64,000 bases of DNA from Muricea muricata (Eukaryota > Cnidaria > Anthozoa > Malacalcyonacea > Plexauridae), in assembly GCA_963855995.1 (NCBI GenBank), contig OY979716.1:35279818-35343817 (forward strand), given 5' to 3'. The translations under genes were made by a program, and so were the position numbers. The notes beneath the pieces are model-generated. The model had not been told where the DNA came from, did no database searches, and saw nothing but the letters and a program-made list of their open reading frames with translations. The first letter of the stretch is position 1. Every line of letters begins with the position of its first letter. This document shows positions 10,325-22,772 of this stretch, in pieces.

Positions 10325-11317
10325 TAGACGAAAAGAAAACTCTTTTTCAAGAGAAGGTAATATGTAAGACAGAGTGTCCCATCAAACCGAACAATCTGGA
10401 TCTTTTTAAGAATTTATTTTAAACTAAAATTTAGTTCTTCACGCACATGTGCTTTATTTACTTCGAACTCGAAGGCACTTAGATCCTTTTTTCTACTCTA
10501 ATATTCCTTTTCTCTTTTTAAAATGCTCCACCACAATGGCAGAGCTTGGAAAAATTGGCCTATAGACTCATTCAGCTGTTCTCCTCCACGGAAATCTTTA
10601 GTAAAAGGCGAAAGATTTATTCGTGAATGAAGGAAAACCAGAGTTACTCAAATAATTAAAGCGATCATATTCAATATATACGACATCCATGCAATCTATT
10701 TGTTGTGGTGGGTGGCACAACGTATGAAGATGTGCACGTGATTCGAATATCCCGTTTTCAATTGTAACATACCCAGAGTATATTTCTTTGGGCGTAAACG
10801 CACCAAAATTACATCGTTTGCATTTCGAGTAATGAGCAGTGACTTCGACAAAATCGGAAAAATTTTTTTATCTTAAGGCACTCGCTTCTCGTTGGTTATT
10901 TTCACGTTGTTGTAACACAAATAATCCAGAAACTCGGGTAATATAACATAAAAATTGCCTCTGAATTACCTATTTTTAATAATTATAGCTCAAGCATTAA
11001 TTTTATCTGTTACCATCAGCCACGTTTTCACTGGAATTTATTGGCAAGGATCATTGCAAAAGATATGCTGACGAACCATGCCAGATGAAATTATTACTGA
11101 ACATCACGACATACGATAAAGTAATAAAAATATCAAAGAAGTATAGCCGAAGAAAAACCCGGATTTAATGGCCAAGGCACAGGCCTTGCGGTCAAGTCTC
11201 CCGCTTACGGCTCGAAAAATGACAGGTTTGATTCCTGTGCTGGCTCTTTTTACACGATATCAATTGGATATATGATTTGTAATTTTTTCGTTCGTTTCGA
11301 AAAAATTTTTCCCTTAA
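10325..11317. repeat. Satellite monomer, S type with linker
   Basis: 993 bp. tRNA-like motif at 11169-11251, with the same B-box change as 7944-8026. Confidence 0.9.
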
Positions 11318-12603
11318 GGTGGCTCCCTACAGTTTGGTACAGTTTATAAATTATTTATATGGATCAGTGACATCAGACATCATCCTCACGACTTTCGCGT
11401 GGAATTTTCGTGGTTCGGCAAACAATATGAAACAAGCCGCGGAAAGTTGTTTTTGAGGGCTTTTTTGCACCAAAACATGGCAATTCTTCGCTTTTTCTCG
11501 TATTTTTTAAAAGTTAAAGAGTACGTATGTTTTAACCAGTTTTTAAGATATATTTTAACGTGTTCTTTCGCATTTATGTTCAACCAATGTCTTTAACGAT
11601 GCTAAAAAATAATCGCGGATCAAAATGCTATCTTGAACTGTCTTCAAACGGATTCTCCTATTGTGGACAAAACTTATGTAAGTCCTGTCATTCAACTCCA
11701 TTCAGATGTAGTATTTTATCTGTTGAATTTAACATAAAAGTACACTGCAGACAGTTACAAATAATAGGAGTTGCTAATACTTGTTTTAGACCAATTTTTT
11801 AACTTGCAGTTGAATGTTTTGAAACGTTTTTAGACGGATTTATCAACAAAAACGAATTTGATGAACTATGCATCAATTCAATTAGTATAGTGTTTTCGTG
11901 TTTTGTTTTCTGAAGATTTATCGTGTATGTTTGTCTCAAATAATAAAAAATATCCGTTTCATACAGTGTTTCATAACATACATGCCAAACAACTCACAAT
12001 GAAATTACCAAAAAAGCCAACTAAAAAACACGCATTTTTCACGCATTATAATTCAAACGCATGCGCAGATATCGATCATGTCGAATAGATATTTTGCCAC
12101 GACAGCAACATCAACTCGCTTTTAAGAGTGTTTTTCTCGCGTTTCCTTCGGTGAATTTTTTTGAAATTTTGCACACTTGCTCCATATGATAAGCAAGAAA
12201 ACATATCAAAATTTCAAGAAATTCTATAGGAGGGAATTTCCGTTATAGTTATTCGTGTATACCCCAGGACCTGCCTTGCTAACCCCGTCTCAAAATTTAA
12301 TATACTACTCCTCTTTCAACCATAAATCATTAAAGAAAATTTCAGAAAAACTCATCGAAGGAACAAAAAGTTATTATCAATTAATTCTGAAATCAGGCAA
12401 TAATAGTGCTCAAGATAAATCGACATAGTTGCTAAGGCAACACCAACACTGTTCTAATTTGTTCAAATATGAATACCACGAAACCTCATATCTTTGCTGA
12501 AAATGATCATATTTCCTTGGCATATGTGTATTAAGCATAAATGTGATTGAAAATGAAAGTTAACTAAAATAGCAAAAATGTTTGACAACTGTAGGGAGCC
12601 ACC
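11318..12603. mobile_element. MITE-like element, position p3, HOR 1
   Basis: Complete, with TTAA at 11314-11317 and 12604-12607 and intact terminal repeats. Variants include g11832 (tagacgg for tacacgg) and changes around 12337-12358 that weaken the internal inverted repeat. Shared with 29224 and 50784. Confidence 0.85.
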
Positions 12604-12607
12604 TTAA

Positions 12608-13004
12608 TAGACGAACTCGAAGGCACTTCGATCCTTTTTTTTACTATAATATTCCTTTTCTCTTTTTAAAATGCTCCGCCACAATGGCAGAGCTTGGAAA
12701 AATTGGCCTATAGACTCATTCAGCTGTTCTCCTCCACGGAAATCTTTAGTAAAAGACGAAAGATTTATTCGTGAATGAAGGAAAACCAGAGTTACTCAAA
12801 TAATTAAAGCGATCATATTCAATATATACGACATCCATGCAATCTATTTGTTGTGGTGGGTGGCACAACGTATGAAGATGTGAACGTGATTCGAATATCC
12901 CGTTTTCAATTGTAACATACCCAGAGTATATTTCTTTGGGCGTAAACGCACCAAAATTACATCGTTTGCATTTCGAGCTCGTTTCGAAAAAATTTTTCCC
13001 TTAA
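12608..13004. repeat. Satellite monomer, D type without linker (397 bp)
   Basis: The smallest unit between two elements. A 461-bp deletion with its junction at about 12977/12978 (gcatttcgag|ctcgtttcg) removes the middle and the whole tRNA-like motif. The 5' end is of L type (ccgccac), then S type. Confidence 0.9.
12971..12987. other. Junction of the 461-bp monomer deletion
   Basis: The junction reads tttcgag|ctcgtttcga. The left side is the S-monomer stretch before taatgagcag, and the right side is the stretch before the terminal aaaaaatttttccc. TTTCGA stands on both sides, so short-homology deletion is plausible. The same junction is at 15744, 18510, 30883, 33650, 36416, 44305, 52443, 55210 and 57976, which points to one event spread by amplification. 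Confidence 0.85.
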
Positions 13005-14290
13005 GGTGGCTCCCTACAGTTTGGTACAGTTTATAAATTATTTATATGGATCAGTGACATCAGACATCATCCTCACGACTTTCGCGTGGAATTTTCGTGG
13101 TTCGGCAAACAATATGAAACAAGCCGCGGAAAGTTGTTTTTGAGGGTTTTTTTGCACCAAAACATGGCAATTCTTCGCTTTTTCTCGTATTTTTTAAAAG
13201 TTAAAGAGTACGTATGTTTTAACCAGTTTTTAAGATATATTTTAACGTGTTCTTTCGCATTTATGTTCAACCAATGTCTTTAACGATGCTAAAAAATAAT
13301 CGCGGATCAAAATGCTATCTTGAACTGTCTTCAAACGGATTCTCCTATTGTGGACAAAACTTATGTAAGTCCTGTCATTCAACTCCATTCAGATGTAGTA
13401 TTTTATCTGTTGAATTTAACATAAAAGTACACTGCAGACAGTTACAAATAATAGGAGTTGCTAATACTTGTTTTAGACCAATTTTTTAACTTGCAGTTGA
13501 ATGTTTTGAAACGTTTTTACACGGATTTATCAACAAAAACGAATTTGATGAACTATGCATCAATTCAATTAGTATAGTGTTTTCGTGTTTTGTTTTCTGA
13601 AGATTTATCGTGTATGTTTGTCTCAAATAATAAAAAATATCCGTTTCATACAGTGTTTCATAACATACATGCCAAACAACTCACAATGAAATTACCAAAA
13701 AAGCCAACTAAAAAACACGCATTTTTCACGCATTATAATTCAAACGCATGCGCAGATACCGATCATGTCGAATCGATATTTTGTCACGACAGCAACATCA
13801 ACTCGCTTTTAAGAGTTTTTTTCTCGCGTTTCCTTCGGTGAATTTTTTTGAAATTTTGCACACTTGCTCCATATGATAAGCAAGAAAACATATCAAAATT
13901 TCAAGAAATTCTATAGGAGGGAATTTCCGTTATAGTTATTCGTGTATACCCCAGGACCTGCCTTGCTAACCCCGTCTCAAAATTTAATATATTACTCCTC
14001 TTTCAACCATAAATCATTAAAGAAAAATTCAGAAAAATTCACCGAAGGAACAAAAAGTTATTATCAATTAATTTTGAAATCAGGCAATAATAGTGCTCAA
14101 GATAAATCGACATAGTTGCTATGGCAACACCAACACTGTTCTAATTTGTTCAAATATGAATACCACGAAACCTCATATCTTTGCTGAAAATGATCATATT
14201 TCCTTGGCATATGTGTATTAAACATAAATGTGATTGAAAATGAAAGTTAACTAAAATAGCAAAAATGTTTGACAACTGTAGGGAGCCACC
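13005..14290. mobile_element. MITE-like element, position p4, HOR 1
   Basis: Complete, with TTAA at 13001-13004 and 14291-14294 and intact terminal repeats. It lies only 405 bp after the previous element, because the monomer between them has lost 461 bp. Its marker is a T-run near 13817 where other copies have GTG. Confidence 0.85.
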
Positions 14291-14294
14291 TTAA

Positions 14295-15238
14295 TAGACG
14301 AACTCGAAGGCACTTCGATCCTTTTTTTTACTATAATATTCCTTTTCTCTTTTTAAAATGCTCCGCCACAATGGCAGAGCTTGGAAAAATTAGCCTATAG
14401 ACTCATTCAGCTGTTCTCCTCCACGGAAATCTTTAGTAAAAGGCGAAAGATTTATTCGTGAATGAAGGGAAACCAGAGTTACTCAAATAATTAAAGCGAT
14501 CATATTCAATATATACGACATCCATTCAATGTAATTGTTGTGGTGGGTGGCACAACCTATGAAGATGTGCACGTGATTCGAATATCTCGTTTTCAATTGT
14601 AACATACCCAGAGTAAATTTCTCTGGGCGTAAACGCACCAAAATATCATCGTTTGCATTTCGAGTAATGAGCAGTGACTTCGAAACAATCAGAAAAATTT
14701 TTTTTTACCTAAGGCAAAAATACACGACGAGTTCCTCTTAACAATACAATAATCCAATTACCTTTATCCTTAGACCGAAAACTAATAAATTTTTACAAAC
14801 TACTCGCTTCTCGTTGCTCATTTTCCAGTTATTGTAACACAAATAATCCAGAAACTCGGGTAATATAAAATAATAATCCTATCTGAATTACCTATTTTTA
14901 ATAATTATAGCTCAAGCATTTATTTTATCTTTTACCATTAGCCACGTTTTCACTGGAATTTATCGCCAAGAATCATTGCAAAATATATGCTGACGAACCA
15001 TGCCAGATGAAATCATTACTGAACACCACGACAAACGATGAAGTAATAAAAATATCAAAGATGTATAGCCGAAGCAAAACCCGGATTGAATGGCCAAGAC
15101 ACAGGCCTTGCAGCCTAGTCTCTCGCTTACGGCTCGAAAAATGACAAGTTCGATTCCTGTCCTAGCCCTTTTACACGATATCAATTGGATATATGATTTG
15201 TACTTTTTTCTGTCGTTTCCAAAAAATTTTTCCCTTAA
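14295..15238. repeat. Satellite monomer, L type
   Basis: 944 bp (one extra T near 14700). tRNA-like motif at 15091-15172. Empty TTAA at 15235-15238. Confidence 0.9.
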
Positions 15239-15771
15239 TAGACGAAAAGAAAACTCTTTTTTAAGAGAAGGTAATATGTAAGACAGAGTGTCCCATCAAA
15301 CCGAACAATCTGGACTCTTTTTAAGAATTTATTTTAAACTAAAATTTAGTTCTTCACGCACATGTGCTTTATTTACTTCGAACTCGAAGGCACTTAGATC
15401 CTTTTTTCTACTCTAATATTCCTTTTCTCTTTTTAAAATGCTCCACCACAATGGCAGAGCTTGGAAAAATTGGCCTATAGACTCATTCAGCTGTTCTCCT
15501 CCACGGAAATCTTTAGTAAAAGGCGAAAGATTTATTCGTGAATGAAGGAAAACCAGGGTTACTCAAATAATTAAAGCGATCATATTCAATATATACGACA
15601 TCCATGCAATCTATTTGTTGTGGTGGGTGGCACAACGTATGAAGATGTGCACGTGATTCGAATATCCCGTTTTCAATTGTAACATACCCAGAGTATATTT
15701 CTTTGGGCGTAAACGCACCAAAATTACATCGTTTGCATTTCGAGCTCGTTTCGAAAAAATTTTTCCCTTAA
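15239..15771. repeat. Satellite monomer, D type with linker
   Basis: 533 bp. Carries the 136-bp linker. The 461-bp deletion junction is at 15744, so there is no tRNA-like motif. Confidence 0.9.
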
Positions 15772-17057
15772 GGTGGCTCCCTACAGTTTGGTACAGTTTA
15801 TAAATTATTTATATGGATCAGTGACATCAGACATCATCCTCACGACTTTCGCGTGGAATTTTCGTGGTTCGGCAAACAATATGAAACAAGCCGCGGAAAG
15901 TTGTTTTTGAGGGCTTTTTTGCACCAAAACATGGCAATTCTTCGCTTTTTCTCGTATTTTTTAAAAGTTAAAGAGTACGTATGTTTTAACCAGTTTTTAA
16001 GATATATTTTAACGTGTTCTTTCGCATTTATGTTCAACCAATGTCTTTAACGATGCTAAAAAATAATCGCGGATCAAAATGCTATCTTGAACTGTCTTCA
16101 AACGGATTCTCCTATTGTGGACAAAACTTATGTAAGTCCTGTCATTCAACTCCATTCAGATGTAGTATTTTATCTGTTGAATTTAACATAAAAGTACACT
16201 GCAGACAGTTACAAATAATAGGAGTTGCTAATACTTGTTTTAGACCAATTTTTTAACTTGCAGTTAAATGTTTTGAAACGTTTTTACACGGATTTATCAA
16301 CAAAAACGAATTTGATGAACTATGCATCAATTCAATTAGTATAGTGTTTTCGTGTTTTGTTTTCTGAAGATTTATCGTGTATGTTTGTCTCAAATAATAA
16401 AAAATATCCATTTCATACAGTGTTTCATAACATACATGCCAAACAACTCACAATGAAATTACCAAAAAAGCCAACTAAAAAACACGCATTTTTCACGCAT
16501 TATAATTTAAACGCATGCGCAGATACCGATCATGTCGAATCGATATTTTGTCACGACAGCAACATCAACTCGCTTTTAAGAGTGTTTTTCTCGCGTTTCC
16601 TTCGGTGAATATTTTTGAAATTTTGCACACTTGCTCCATATGATAAGCAAGAAAACATATCAAAATTTCAAGAAATTCTATACGAGGGAATTTCCGTTAT
16701 AGTTATTCGTGTATACCCCAGGACCTGCCTTGCTAACCCCGTCTCAAAATTTAATATATTACTCCTCTTTCAACCATAAATCATTAAAGAAAAATTCAGA
16801 AAAATTCACCAAAGGAACAAAAAGTTATTATCAATTAATTCTGAAATCAGGCAATAATAGTGCTCAAGATAAATCGACATAGTTGCTATGGCAACACCAA
16901 CACTGTTCTAATTTGTTCAAATATGAATACCACGAAACCTCATATCTTTGCTGAAAATGATCATATTTCCTTGGCATATGTGTATTAAGCATAAATGTGA
17001 TTGAAAATGAAAGTTAACTAAAATAGCAAAAATGTTTGACAACTGTAGGGAGCCACC
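15772..17057. mobile_element. MITE-like element, position p5, HOR 1
   Basis: Complete, with TTAA at 15768-15771 and 17058-17061 and intact terminal repeats. Changes near 16611 (gaatAttttt) and 16810 (accAaagg) break the internal inverted repeat. Base 16795 is t here but c in the HOR 2 and HOR 3 equivalents. Confidence 0.85.
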
Positions 17058-17061
17058 TTAA

Positions 17062-18004
17062 TAGACGAACTCGAAGGCACTTCGATCCTTTTTTTTACTA
17101 TAATATTCCTTTTCTCTTTTTAAAATGCTCCGCCACAATGGCAGAGCTTGGAAAAATTAGCCTATAGACTCATTCAGCTGTTCTCCTCCACGGAAATCTT
17201 TAGTAAAAGGCGAAAGATTTATTCGTGAATGAAGGGAAACCAGAGTTACTCAAATAATTAAAGCGATCATATTCAATATATACGACATCCATTCAATGTA
17301 ATTGTTGTGGTGGGTGGCACAACCTATGAAGATGTGCACGTGATTCGAATATCTCGTTTTCAATTGTAACATACCCAGAGTAAATTTCTCTGGGCGTAAA
17401 CGCACCAAAATATCATCGTTTGCATTTCGAGTAATGAGCAGTGACTTCGAAACAATCAGAAAAATTTTTTTTACCTAAGGCAAAAATACACGACGAGTTC
17501 CTCTTAACAATACAATAATCCAATTACCTTTATCCTTAGACCGAAAACTAATAAATTTTTACAAACTACTCGCTTCTCGTTGCTCATTTTCCAGTTATTG
17601 TAACACAAATAATCCAGAAACTCGGGTAATATAAAATAATAATCCTATCTGAATTACCTATTTTTAATAATTATAGCTCAAGCATTTATTTTATCTTTTA
17701 CCATTAGCCACGTTTTCACTGGAATTTATCGCCAAGAATCATTGCAAAATATATGCTGACGAACCATGCCAGATGAAATCATTACTGAACACCACGACAA
17801 ACGATGAAGTAATAAAAATATCAAAGATGTATAGCCGAAGCAAAACCCGGATTGAATGGCCAAGACACAGGCCTTGCAGCCTAGTCTCTCGCTTACGGCT
17901 CGAAAAATGACAAGTTCGATTCCTGTCCTAGCCCTTTTACACGATATCAATTGGATATATGATTTGTACTTTTTTCTGTCGTTTCCAAAAAATTTTTTCC
18001 TTAA
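17062..18004. repeat. Satellite monomer, L type
   Basis: 943 bp. tRNA-like motif at 17857-17938. The terminal context is ttttttcc-TTAA instead of tttttccc-TTAA. Confidence 0.9.
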
Positions 18005-18537
18005 TAGACGAAAAGAAAACTCTTTTTTAAGAGAACGTAATATGTAAGACAGAGTGTCCCATCAAACCGAACAATCTGGACTCTTTTTAAGAATTTATTT
18101 TAAACTAAAATTTAGTTCTTCACGCACATGTGCTTTATTTACTTCGAACTCGAAGGCACTTAGATCCTTTTTTCTACTCTAATATTCCTTTTCTCTTTTT
18201 AAAATGCTCCACCACAATGGCAGAGCTTGGAAAAATGGGCCTATAGACTCATTCAGCTGTTCTCCTCCACGGAAATCTTTAGTAAAAGGCGAAAGATTTA
18301 TTCGTGAATGAAGGAAAACCAGAGTTACTCAAATAATTAAAGCGATCATATTCAATATATACGACATCCATGCAATCTATTTGTTGTGGTGGGTGGCACA
18401 ACGTATGAAGATGTGCACGTGATTCGAATATCCCGTTTTCAATTGTAACATACCCAGAGTATATTTCTTTGGGCGTAAACGCACCAAAATTACATCGTTT
18501 GCATTTCGAGCTCGTTTCGAAAAAATTTTTCCCTTAA
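18005..18537. repeat. Satellite monomer, D type with linker
   Basis: 533 bp. Deletion junction at 18510. Marked by aaaatGggcc near 18235 and gaaCgtaat in the linker. Confidence 0.9.
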
Positions 18538-19823
18538 GGTGGCTCCCTACAATTTGGTACAGTTTATAAATTATTTATATGGATCAGTGACATCAGACAT
18601 CATCCTCACGACTTTCGCGTGGAATTTTCGTGGTTCGGCAAACAATATGAAACAAGCCGCGGAAAGTTGTTTTTGAGGGTTTTTTTGCACCAAAACATGG
18701 CAATTCTTCGCTTTTTCTCGTATTTTTTAAAAGTTAAAGAGTACGTATGTTTTAACCAGTTTTTAAGATATATTTTAACGTGTTCTTTCGCATTTATGTT
18801 CAACCAATGTCTTTAACGATGCTAAAAAATAATCGCGGATCAAAATGCTATCTTGAACTGTCTTCAAACGGATTCTCCTATTGTGGACAAAACTTATGTA
18901 AGTCCTGTCATTCAACTCCATTCAGATGTAGTATTTTATCTGTTGAATTTAACATAAAAGTACACTGCAGACACTTACAAATAATAGGAGTTGCTAATAC
19001 TTGTTTTAGACCAATTTTTTAACTTGCAGTTGAATGTTTTGAAACGTTTTTACACGGATTTATCAACAAAAACGAATTTGATGAACTATGCATCAATTCA
19101 ATTAGTATAGTGTTTTCGTGTTTTGTTTTCTGAAGATTTATCGTGTATGTTTGTCTCAAATAATAAAAAATATCCGTTTCATACAGTGTTTCATAACATA
19201 CATGCCAAACAACTCACAATGAAATTACCAAAAAAGCCAACTAAAAAACACGCATTTTTCACGCATTATAATTCAAACGTATGGGCAGATACCGATCATG
19301 TCGAATCGATATTTTGTCACGACAGCAGCATCAACTCGCTTTTAAGAGTGTTTTTCTCGCTTTTCCTTTGGTGAATTTTTTTGAAATTTTGCACACTTGC
19401 TCCATATGATAAGCAAGAAAACATATCAAAATTTCAAGAAATTCTAAAGGAGGGAATTTCCGTTATAGTTATTCGTGTATACCCCAGGACCTGCCTTGCT
19501 AACCACGTCTCAAAATTTAATATATTACTCCTCTTTCAACCATTAATCATTAAAGAAAAATTCAGAAAAATTCACCGAAGGAACAAAAAGTTATTATCAA
19601 TTAATTCTGAAATCAGGCAATAATAGTGCTCAAGATAAATCGACATAGTTGCTATGGCAACACCAACACTGTTCTAATTTGTTCAAATATGAATACCACG
19701 AAACCTCATATCTTTGCTGAAAATGATCATATTTCCTTGGCATATGTGTATTAAGCATAAATGTGATTGAAAATGAAAGTTAACTAAAATAGCAAAAATG
19801 TTTGACAACTGTAGGGAGCCACC
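18538..19823. mobile_element. MITE-like element, position p6, HOR 1
   Basis: Complete, with TTAA at 18534-18537 and 19824-19827. The left terminal repeat has a G-to-A change (CTACAATT). Further markers are acacttac near 18972, a GTATGG near 19280, ccttTgg near 19366 and ctaAagg near 19445. This is the most diverged class inside the HOR. Confidence 0.85.
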
Positions 19824-19827
19824 TTAA

Positions 19828-20771
19828 TAGACGAACTCGAAGGCACTTCGATCCTTTTTTCTACTATAATATTCCTTTTCTCTTTTTAAAATGCTCCGCC
19901 ACAATAGAAGAGCTTGGAAAAATTAGCCTATAGACTCATTTAGCTCTTCTCCTCCACGGAAATCTTTAGTAAAAGGCGAAAGATTTATTCGTGAATGAAG
20001 GGAAACCAGAGTTACTCAAACAATTAAAGCGATCATATTCAATATATACGACATCCATTCAATCTAATTGTTGTGGTGGGTGGCACAACCTATCAAGATG
20101 TGCACGTGATTCGAATATCTCGTTTTCAATTGTAACATACCCAGAGTAAATTTCTCTGGGCGTAAACGCACCAAAATATCATCGTTTGCATTTCGAGTAA
20201 TGAGCAGTGACTTCGAAACAATCAGAAAAATTTTTTTTACCCAAGGCAAAAATACACGACGAGTTCCTCTTAACAATACAATAATCCCATTACCTTTATC
20301 CTTAGACCGAAAACTAGTAAGTTTTTATAAACTACTCGCTTCTCGTTGGTCATTTTCACGTTGTTGTAACAAAAATAATCCAGAAACTCGGGTAATATAA
20401 CATAAAAATTTCCTCTGAATTACCTATTTTTAATAATTATAGCTCAAGGATTAATTTTATCTGTTACCATCAGCCACGTTCTCACTGGAATTTATTGGCA
20501 ACGATCATTGCAAAAGATATGCTGACGAACCACACCAGATGAAATTATTACTGAACATCACGACATACGATGAAGTATTAAAAATATCAAAGAAGTATAG
20601 CCGAAGAAAAACCAGGATTGAATGGCTAAGGCACAGGCCTTGCGGTCTAGTCTCCCGCTTACGGCTCGAAAAATGACAGGTTCGATTCCTGTGCTGGCTC
20701 TTTTTACACGATATCAATTGGATATATGATTTGTAATTTTTTCGTTTGTTTCGAAAAAATTTTTCCCTCAA
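19828..20771. repeat. Satellite monomer, L-like with S-type tRNA motif
   Basis: 944 bp. Diverged 5' part (aatagaagagc near 19904, cctatCaag near 20089). Keeps the 85-bp segment. Its tRNA-like motif at 20623-20705 is the best in the window. The end has TCAA (20768-20771) where others have TTAA, so the insertion site is mutated and unoccupied. Confidence 0.9.
20623..20705 (+). ncRNA. tRNA-like Pol III motif, S type (best copy)
   Basis: Seen: an A-box-like stretch, TGGCTAAGGCACAGG, at 20623-20637 that can form a four-pair D-arm-like hairpin (GGCT with GGCC). There is a perfect B box GGTTCGATTCC at 20679-20689 inside a five-pair T-arm (ACAGG 20676-20680, CCTGT 20688-20692), then a T5 run at 20701-20705 right after GCTGGCTC. 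About 17 bases between a GCGG/CCGC stem and the T-arm recall the long variable arm of class II tRNAs (Leu, Ser). No upstream strand pairs with GCTGGCT, so there is no acceptor stem. It is not an intact tRNA gene but a pseudo-tRNA or SINE-like relic with an internal promoter. S-type copies: 2485-2567, 4718-4800, 7944-8026, 11169-11251, 22624-22706, 25850-25932, 29075-29157, 38529-38611, 41418-41500, 47410-47492, 50635-50717, 60089-60171, 62978-63060. Those at 7944, 11169, 25850, 29075, 47410 and 50635 have a B-box C-to-T change. Confidence 0.5.
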
Positions 20772-21693
20772 TAGACGAACTCGAAGGCACTTCGATCCTT
20801 TTTTCTACTATAATATTCCTTTTCTCTTTTTAAAATGCTCCGCCACAATGGCAGAGCTTGGAAAAATTACCCTATAGACTCATTCAGCTGTTCTCCTCCA
20901 CGGAAATCTTTAGTAAAAGGCGAAAGATTTATTCGTGAATGAAGGGAAACCAGAGTTCCTCAAATAATTACAGCGATCATATTTAATCTATACCACATCC
21001 ATGCAATCTAATTTTTGTGGTGGGTGGCACAACCTATGAAGATGTGCACGTGATTCGAACATCTCGTTTTCAATTGTAACATACCCAGAGTAAATTTCTC
21101 TGGGCGTAAACGCACCAAAATATCATCGTTTGCATTTCGAGTAATGAGCAGTGACTTCGAAACAACCAGAAAAATTTTTTTTACCCAAGGCCAAAATACA
21201 CGACGAGTTCCTCTTAACAATACAATAATCCAATTACCTTTATCCTTAGACCGAAAACTAATAAATTTTTACAAACTACTCGCTTCTCGTTGCTCATTTT
21301 CCAGATATTGTAACACAAATAATCCAGAAACCCGGGTAATATAAAATACTAATCCTATCTGAATTACCTGTTTTTAATAATTATAGCTCAAGCATTTATT
21401 TTATCTTTTACCATTAACTACGTTTTCACTGGAATTTATCGCCAAGGATCATTGCAAAATATATGCTGACGAACCATGCAAGATGAAATCATTACTGAAC
21501 ATCACGAAAAACGATGAAGTAATAAAAATATCAAACAAATATAGCCCAAGCAAAACCCGGATTGAACGGCCTAGTCTCTCACTTACGGCTCGAAAAATAA
21601 CAAGTTCCATTCCTGTCCTAGCCCTTTTACACGATATCAATTGGATATATGATTTGAACTTCTTTCTGTCGTTTCCAAAAAATTTTCCCTTAG
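20772..21693. repeat. Satellite monomer, R type (ruined tRNA motif)
   Basis: 922 bp, directly after another monomer but without the linker. About 21 bp covering the A-box-like part are missing near 21566, and the B box has a C change (agttcCattcc). Ends in TTAG at 21690-21693 instead of TTAA. Confidence 0.88.
21565..21638 (+). pseudogene. Broken tRNA-like motif (R monomers)
   Basis: The A-box-like half is deleted (gaacggcctag replaces about 21 further bases) and the B box reads agttcCattcc, so no Pol III promoter is expected. The same relic lies near 39471-39544, 40445-40518, 61031-61104 and 62005-62078. Confidence 0.5.
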
Positions 21694-22772
21694 TAGACGA
21701 AAAGAAAACTCTTTTTTAAGAGAAGGTAATATGTAAGAAAGAGTGTCCTATCAAACCGAACAATCTGGACTCTTTTTAAGAATTTATTTTAAACTAAAAT
21801 TTAGTTCTTCACGCACATGTGCTTTATTTACTTCGAACTCGAAGGCACTTCGATCCTTTTTTTTACTATAATATTCCTTTTCTCTTTTTAAAATGCTCCG
21901 CCACAATGGTAGAGCTTGGAAAAATTAGCCTATAGACTCATTCAGCTTTTCTCCTCCACGGAAATCTTTACTAAAAGGCGAAAGATTTATTCGTGAATGA
22001 AGGGAAACCAGAGTTACTCAAATAATTAAAGCGATCATATTCAATATATACGACATCCATTCAATCTAATTGTTGTGGTGGGTGGCACAACCTATAAAGA
22101 TGTGCACGTGATTCGAATATCTCGTTTTCAATTGTAACATACCCAGAGTAAATTTCTCTGGCGTAAACGCACCAAAATATCATCGTTTGCATTTCGAGTA
22201 ATGAGCAGTGACTTCGAAACAATCAGAAAAATTTTTTTTACCCAAGGCCAAAATACACGACGAGTTCCTCTTAACAATACAATAATCCAATTACCTTTAT
22301 CCTTAGACCGAAAACTAATAAATTTTTACAAACTACTCGCTTCTCGTTGCTCACTTTCCAGTTATTGTAACACAAATAATCCAGAAACTCGGGTAATATA
22401 AAATAATAATCCTATCTGAATTACCTATTTTTAATAATTATAGCTCAAGCATTAATTTTATCTGTTACCATCAGCCACGTTTTCACTGGAATTTATCGCC
22501 AAGGATCATTGCAAAAGATATGCTGACGAACCATGCCAGATGAAACTATTACTGAACATCACGACATACGATGAAGTAATAAAAATATCAAAGAAGTATA
22601 GCCGAAGAAAAACCCGGATTGAATGGCCAAGGCACAGGCCTTGCGGTCAAGTCTCCCGCTTACGGCTCGAAAAATGACAGGTTCGATTCCTGTGCTGTCT
22701 CTTTTTACACGATATCAATTGGATATATGATTTGTAATTTTTTCGTTCGTTTCGAAAAAATTTTTCCCTTAA
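21694..22772. repeat. Satellite monomer, hybrid L/S with linker
   Basis: 1,079 bp: the 136-bp linker, then the same hybrid as 3924-4866. tRNA-like motif at 22624-22706. HOR copies 1 and 2 join inside it, at about 21833/21834. Confidence 0.88.

Larger units (their letters stand above)
3928..21833. repeat. Higher-order repeat, copy 1 (17,906 bp)
   Basis: This segment is repeated at an offset of exactly 17,906 bp. Order: H monomer, element p1, L+S, p2, L+S, p3, D, p4, L+D, p5, L+D, p6, then L and R, ending in a linker. Comparing it with copy 2, I noticed only three substitutions: t16795/c34701, c20481/t38387 and c20677/t38583. The first and third of copy 2's states are also in copy 3, so copies 2 and 3 are closer to each other. 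The count is from reading, not from an alignment. Confidence 0.92.

Noticed and set aside
19381..19623. 80-codon frame unique to p6 elements
   Set aside because: It is open only because two substitutions (near 19447 and 19545) remove stops present in all other element copies, so it arose by accident.
20623..20705. Functional tRNA gene
   Set aside because: No 5' strand complements GCTGGCT to give an acceptor stem, and the anticodon loop is not convincing. It is kept only as a tRNA-like Pol III motif.
20505..20771. 88-codon minus-strand frame, the longest in the window
   Set aside because: It covers the antisense of the tRNA-like motif and the monomer end, exists only in one monomer class, and has no coding signature.
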